Assembly: GCF_000511955.1 (NCBI RefSeq)
Contig: NZ_AZSU01000004.1
Coordinates: forward strand, 5,512 to 69,511
DNA length: 64,000 nt
Source of the DNA: [Clostridium] ultunense DSM 10521
GTDB taxonomy: Bacteria; Bacillota; Clostridia; Tissierellales; Tepidimicrobiaceae
Reading direction: 5' to 3'
Below, one piece after another: positions 60,367 to 64,000 of the stretch (positions are counted from its first letter, which is position 1; the number at the start of each line of letters is the position of its first letter). The translations under genes and the position numbers were made by a program. Under the pieces are notes generated by a model. The model was not told the origin of the DNA and ran no database searches. It was given only the letters and a program-made list of their open reading frames with translations.

Positions 60367-62484
60367 GTGAAAAGAAAAAATTTTTTGTTCATTTTTTTAG
60401 TACTAGTAATCTTACTAGGTAGTTTCCAGTTAGGCTTGGCAGTAGATTTAGACAAACTAACTAAGTATGATATGGATATTATGTTGGATACTGAAGAGCA
60501 TACTGTACAAGGTGAACAGACTGTAACCTTTGTAAACCACTATGATGGTAAGTTAGAAGATATAGTATTTCATCTGTATCCAAATTCCTTTAAATCCTAT
60601 GAAACCATGCCTGCCATTGGCGGTATGTATTATTTAATGGATGGAGAAAAGCCTGAAATTAAGGAAGAGGAAAAGGGTTATATAAAAATTCAACAGGTAC
60701 ATATAAATGGAAGAGAAACTGAATTTAAAGAAGAAGAGCAAATATTAAGAATACCGTTAGAAAAACCTTTGAGAAAAGATGATAAGATTCAGATAAAAAT
60801 TAAGTTTATATTGAAAGTTCCCCAGGGATACCAACGTTTACACCAAATGGAAGATTCTTATTCTTTAACCAATTGGTATCCTCTATTGTCCATCTATAAT
60901 GAGAAAACCAAAAAGTGGGACGAAAATCCATATCATCCTATTGGAGAATCCAATTATAGTGATGTATCAGATTATAATATTAAGCTTACAGTTCCTAAAG
61001 GGATGGTAGTAGCGCCTACTGGTACTATAATAGGAGAAAAAATAGTTGGAGGCAATAAAACTATAAATATAAAAGCAGATAAGGTTAGAGATTTTGTTAT
61101 CCTTATGAGTCCTAAATATAAGGTGAAAACTAAAGAAGTAGATGGAATTAAGATAAGCCATTATTATATGAAGGATAAGGACTATCCAGTTGATAAAACA
61201 GCAGAGATAGTATTAGATGAGGTAGCTAAGGCAGTAAAATTTTTAAATAAAATCATAGGTAAATATCCTTATGATGAATTGAGGATAGCCGAAACCTATT
61301 TATCCGGTGGAGCCATGGAATATCCACAGGTAATCCAGATGGGCAGATATTATGATTTATCTAATGTAAATTTAGAAGAAAATGCTCCCTTCATCATAGA
61401 AGCCGCAGTTCACGAAACAGTACACCAATGGTGGTATGTAGGAGTTGGAAATGATGAATTTAATGAACCTTTCCTAGATGAGTCCTTAACCGTATTTACC
61501 ACTGCTTATTATTTTGAGAAGGAATACGATAAATACCATCAAAATGGAGTAGATTATACCATAAGGAATAGAATATATCCATCTACAGTCCTACCTTTAA
61601 ATAGCGGTGTAGATAAATTTAACGGTTGGGACGACTATTCCTTGACCATATATACTAGGGGGCCAGCCTTCTTTGAAGATTTAAGACAAAAGGTAGGAGA
61701 AGAAAAATTTAATCAAATATTACAGACCTATTATGAAAGATTTCTATTTAAAAATGCAACTATAGAAGATTTATTAAATATTATAGGAGAGGTAGCAGGA
61801 AAAGAAATTAGGAAGGCAATGGAAAAATCAGTTAAAGAATCTAACTATTTTCCTGAAAACATCCAGTTGAACCAAGAAGAACAAATGCTTTTTTATAGAA
61901 AACAAGAACAGCGAAGATTAAGGGGTCATGAAGAAGCAAAAGGACTGACATTAGGCAGTATAATCCTAAGAGCTTTAGATGGAGAAGAATTAATATTGGT
62001 AAAGCCAGATTATATAAAAGATGAAAATTTGCAGGAAGTAGAGAGCTTAACAAATATGTTAACAAGTGATTTGGAAATACAATTTGGTGTGGAGGTAAAG
62101 GTAGTTGAGGAAAAGGAACTGACAGAAAAGGATAAAGGAAAGAATATAATAATAATAGGTTATCCTAAAAAGAGTGATCTTATAAAGGAAATGGAACCAG
62201 AACTACCAATAATTCTAAACTCAGAAACAATTAGCCTTAACGGAATATCTATTGAAAACAAAAATACATCTGGTATTTTCATATCAAAAAATCCAAACAA
62301 TAATAAGAAACTTGTTTTAATAATATTTCTAGATGAAAATCCAGTTAAGAAAGAACATATTACAACGCCAGATGGATTTATTTTAGATATGGATACAATA
62401 TATCAATATAATCCATTGTATAATTCAGATGTTCAATTTATAATAAATGTAGGAGATGTAGAAATTAAAGGAATGTATAAATAG
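60367..62484 (+). CDS. M1-family zinc metallopeptidase
   Basis: 705 aa, GTG start behind GAGGAGGG. N-terminal signal peptide (FLFIFLVLVILLGSFQLGLA), so exported or membrane-anchored. Zinc site H349-E350-x-x-H353 (VHETVHQWW) with the third ligand E372 (EPFLDESL), the M1 spacing of 18. GGAMEYPQ is the exopeptidase-type substrate motif (a GAMEN equivalent). The C-terminal ~180 residues are unassigned. Confidence 0.87.
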   Translation: MKRKNFLFIFLVLVILLGSFQLGLAVDLDKLTKYDMDIMLDTEEHTVQGEQTVTFVNHYDGKLEDIVFHLYPNSFKSYETMPAIGGMYYLMDGEKPEIKEEEKGYIKIQQVHINGRETEFKEEEQILRIPLEKPLRKDDKIQIKIKFILKVPQGYQRLHQMEDSYSLTNWYPLLSIYNEKTKKWDENPYHPIGESNYSDVSDYNIKLTVPKGMVVAPTGTIIGEKIVGGNKTINIKADKVRDFVILMSPKYKVKTKEVDGIKISHYYMKDKDYPVDKTAEIVLDEVAKAVKFLNKIIGKYPYDELRIAETYLSGGAMEYPQVIQMGRYYDLSNVNLEENAPFIIEAAVHETVHQWWYVGVGNDEFNEPFLDESLTVFTTAYYFEKEYDKYHQNGVDYTIRNRIYPSTVLPLNSGVDKFNGWDDYSLTIYTRGPAFFEDLRQKVGEEKFNQILQTYYERFLFKNATIEDLLNIIGEVAGKEIRKAMEKSVKESNYFPENIQLNQEEQMLFYRKQEQRRLRGHEEAKGLTLGSIILRALDGEELILVKPDYIKDENLQEVESLTNMLTSDLEIQFGVEVKVVEEKELTEKDKGKNIIIIGYPKKSDLIKEMEPELPIILNSETISLNGISIENKNTSGIFISKNPNNNKKLVLIIFLDENPVKKEHITTPDGFILDMDTIYQYNPLYNSDVQFIINVGDVEIKGMYK

Positions 62485-62498
62485 AAAAGGTGGAATAA

Positions 62499-63440
62499 GT
62501 GGATATAATAGTGTACAATGTTTACTCTAAGTATTTAAAAGAAAGATTTGGAGAAAAAGTATATAAATTACCTATCAGTTTACCTCTGACCTGTCCCAAT
62601 AGGGATGGATGTATAGGTATTGGAGGCTGTATATTTTGTGGGGAAGAGGGAGGTTCTTTTGAGAACCTGCCTAATATCCTTTCCGTAAAGGAACAAATAG
62701 AGAAAAACAAGGAATATATTGGTAAAAAGTATAAAGTAAAAAAGTTTATTTCCTATTTCCAAAACTTTACAAACACCTATTTACCTTTAGAGGATTTTAA
62801 AAAGTATGTAGAAGAATCAATAGTGGAAGGAGTAGTGGGTATATCCATATCTACAAGGCCTGACTGTATAAACGATGAGTATCTAGAATACCTAGCTTAT
62901 ATCCAAGAAGAGTATAATCTAGAAATAACCTTAGAATTAGGCTTACAAACTGTAAATTACCATACTCTAAAAAGGATCAACAGAGGTCATTCTTTAGCAG
63001 AATTCATAGATGCAATAATTAGGGCTAAAAGGTATGAAATTAGGACTTGTGTACATTTAATTTTAAATCTACCTTGGGATACTATGGAAGATACTATAGA
63101 AAATGCAAAAATAATGTCTGCCTTAGAGATTGATGAAGTAAAGCTTCATGCTCTATATATAGTTGATGGGACGGAACTAGGTAGGCTCTATAAAGAGGGA
63201 GAAATCAGTTTAATATCCAAGGAAGAATATAAAAAAAGGGTAATTACATTTTTAGAGTATTTAGATGAAAATATTGTAATACAACGAATTATTGGTAGAG
63301 CACCGGAAGAGAATGCATTGTTTGTCAATTGGAATGAAAGCTGGTGGAAGATAAGGGATGAAATAGTTAGGGAAATGGGAGATAAAAACACTAGACAAGG
63401 TATTAAATGTAATTATTTAAACGGTAAAGCGTTAAGATAA
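62499..63440 (+). CDS. TIGR01212-family radical SAM protein (YhcC-like)
   Basis: 313 aa, GTG start behind AAAGGTGG. CPNRDGCIGIGGCIFCGEEG contains the radical SAM cysteines; VGISISTRPDC and ELGLQTVNYHTLKRINRGH fit the family. Role unassigned in the family, possibly a tRNA or coenzyme modification. 14 bp after the peptidase gene. Confidence 0.88.
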   Translation: MDIIVYNVYSKYLKERFGEKVYKLPISLPLTCPNRDGCIGIGGCIFCGEEGGSFENLPNILSVKEQIEKNKEYIGKKYKVKKFISYFQNFTNTYLPLEDFKKYVEESIVEGVVGISISTRPDCINDEYLEYLAYIQEEYNLEITLELGLQTVNYHTLKRINRGHSLAEFIDAIIRAKRYEIRTCVHLILNLPWDTMEDTIENAKIMSALEIDEVKLHALYIVDGTELGRLYKEGEISLISKEEYKKRVITFLEYLDENIVIQRIIGRAPEENALFVNWNESWWKIRDEIVREMGDKNTRQGIKCNYLNGKALR

Positions 63441-63507
63441 ATAGAAGAAAAAGGTAATAAAATTATAATATGATAATATTACACAAATTAGAAAGGAGAT
63501 GATTCCT

Positions 63508-63933
63508 ATGGTTAAGTTTATTTTAGGGCCAAAGGGTAGTGGTAAAACCAAATGGCTAATAGATAGGGCAAATGAGGAAATGAAAAAAGGCAATGGGAAT
63601 ATTGTATTTATTGATGTAGATGACAATCATATATTCAGCCTTGACTATTCGGTAAGGCTTATTAATGCCATGGAGTTCAATATTAAAGATATAGAATCCT
63701 TCTATGGCTTTTTATGTGGAATTATTGGAATGGATTACGATGTAGAGAAGATATATGTAGATGGGATATATAAAGTACTTCCTCTAAGAGTTAAAGAATT
63801 GGAAAAATTGAAAGAAGATTTAATTCATATAGGGGAAAAGTTTAATACTGAATTCTATATCGGTTCCGATTTAAATATGGAAGGTATGCCTGATGGATTG
63901 AAAAATAATTGTATTGAATTGGAAACAAATTAG
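63508..63933 (+). CDS. P-loop ATP-binding protein
   Basis: 141 aa from the ATG at 63508, preceded by AAAGGAG; an ATG at 63499 abuts the RBS. Walker A ILGPKGSGKTKWLIDRA near the start, then GNIVFIDVDDNHIF. Short compared with most P-loop enzymes; only the nucleotide site is clear. Ends at a terminator, followed by SRP RNA. Confidence 0.72.
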   Translation: MVKFILGPKGSGKTKWLIDRANEEMKKGNGNIVFIDVDDNHIFSLDYSVRLINAMEFNIKDIESFYGFLCGIIGMDYDVEKIYVDGIYKVLPLRVKELEKLKEDLIHIGEKFNTEFYIGSDLNMEGMPDGLKNNCIELETN

Positions 63934-63957
63934 GCAGGAAAAACTCCTGCCTTTAAC
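63932..63957 (+). terminator. Intrinsic terminator
   Basis: AGGCAGGA/TCCTGCCT (loop AAAAC) followed by TTAACCTTT; overlaps the stop codon. Confidence 0.6.
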
Positions 63958-64000
63958 CTTTATCATTGCATAGAACCATTGTCAGGTCTGAAGGTAGCAC
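63955..64000 (+). ncRNA. ffs: Signal recognition particle RNA (5' part, cut by window end)
   Basis: GAACCATTGTCAGGTCTGAA and then GGTAGCAC carry the conserved SRP domain IV pattern (GAACC-N2/3-GTCAGG ... AAGGNAGCA). The 5' limit is uncertain, and the 3' half lies outside the window. Confidence 0.65.

Overview
The window is a low-GC Gram-positive chromosome segment that looks like an anaerobic, amino-acid-fermenting clostridium. Evidence for this: AGGAGG-type ribosome binding sites, spore-former style tRNA operons, a T-box leader, a B12-dependent ribonucleotide reductase, two in-frame UGA (selenocysteine) genes and a glycine-reductase-type substrate module. The reductase module next to an N-carbamoylsarcosine amidase and a hydantoinase suggests a Tissierella-like creatinine/sarcosine fermenter. 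That taxonomic statement is inference; no rRNA is present to confirm it.

Layout. 1-2192: an operon of 16 complete tRNA genes and a terminator. It is interrupted twice by a partial copy of the 5' end of a tRNA gene followed by a conserved stem-loop insert. 2193-9844: an exonuclease-like protein, a three-gene dehydratase-activase set, two Gate-domain membrane proteins and a Cys-rich protein. 9991-17662: a propeller-like protein with a probable frameshifted coiled-coil tail, asparaginase with a predicted small RNA upstream, a LUD protein, NifS-like/ThiI tRNA thiolation genes, and a TetR/radical-SAM pair. 17826-26251: LemA/TPM proteins, a zinc-type ABC transporter, and a polyamine transporter (potABCD) behind an XRE-cupin regulator. 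26455-30112: a rubredoxin-reductase-like flavoprotein, an HTH-TPR regulator translationally coupled to a 42-codon exported-peptide gene (a candidate RRNPP quorum-sensing pair), a 23-nt palindrome overlapping a promoter for a 5' structured RNA, and a GntR regulator. 30245-36511: a T-box-controlled threonine operon (lysC-asd-hom-thrC-thrB). 36779-44091: grdX, a pyruvoyl proprotein subunit and a selenoprotein subunit of a Grd reductase; then a sigma-54 activator, three 14-bp palindromes, a near-perfect sigma-54 promoter, N-carbamoylsarcosine amidase and hydantoinase. 44369-63933: mostly housekeeping or uncharacterised genes, including NrdJ, an orphan adenine methyltransferase, PepD, a cysteine-less selenocysteine peroxiredoxin and an M1 peptidase. 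The window ends inside a probable SRP RNA.

How the parts fit together. The 36.8-44.1 kb block can be read as N-methylhydantoin -> N-carbamoylsarcosine -> sarcosine -> acetyl phosphate plus methylamine, with the hydrolytic half under sigma-54 control. Ammonia, aspartate and threonine metabolism (asparaginase, thr operon) and zinc and polyamine uptake surround it. The strongest candidates for undescribed biology are the peptide/HTH-TPR pair with its palindrome and structured RNA (27.6-29.4 kb), the twin tRNA 5'-end/stem-loop elements (0.2 and 1.5 kb), a two-copy structured repeat placed directly behind terminators (21.7 and 30.5 kb), and a C-rich small RNA upstream of asparaginase.
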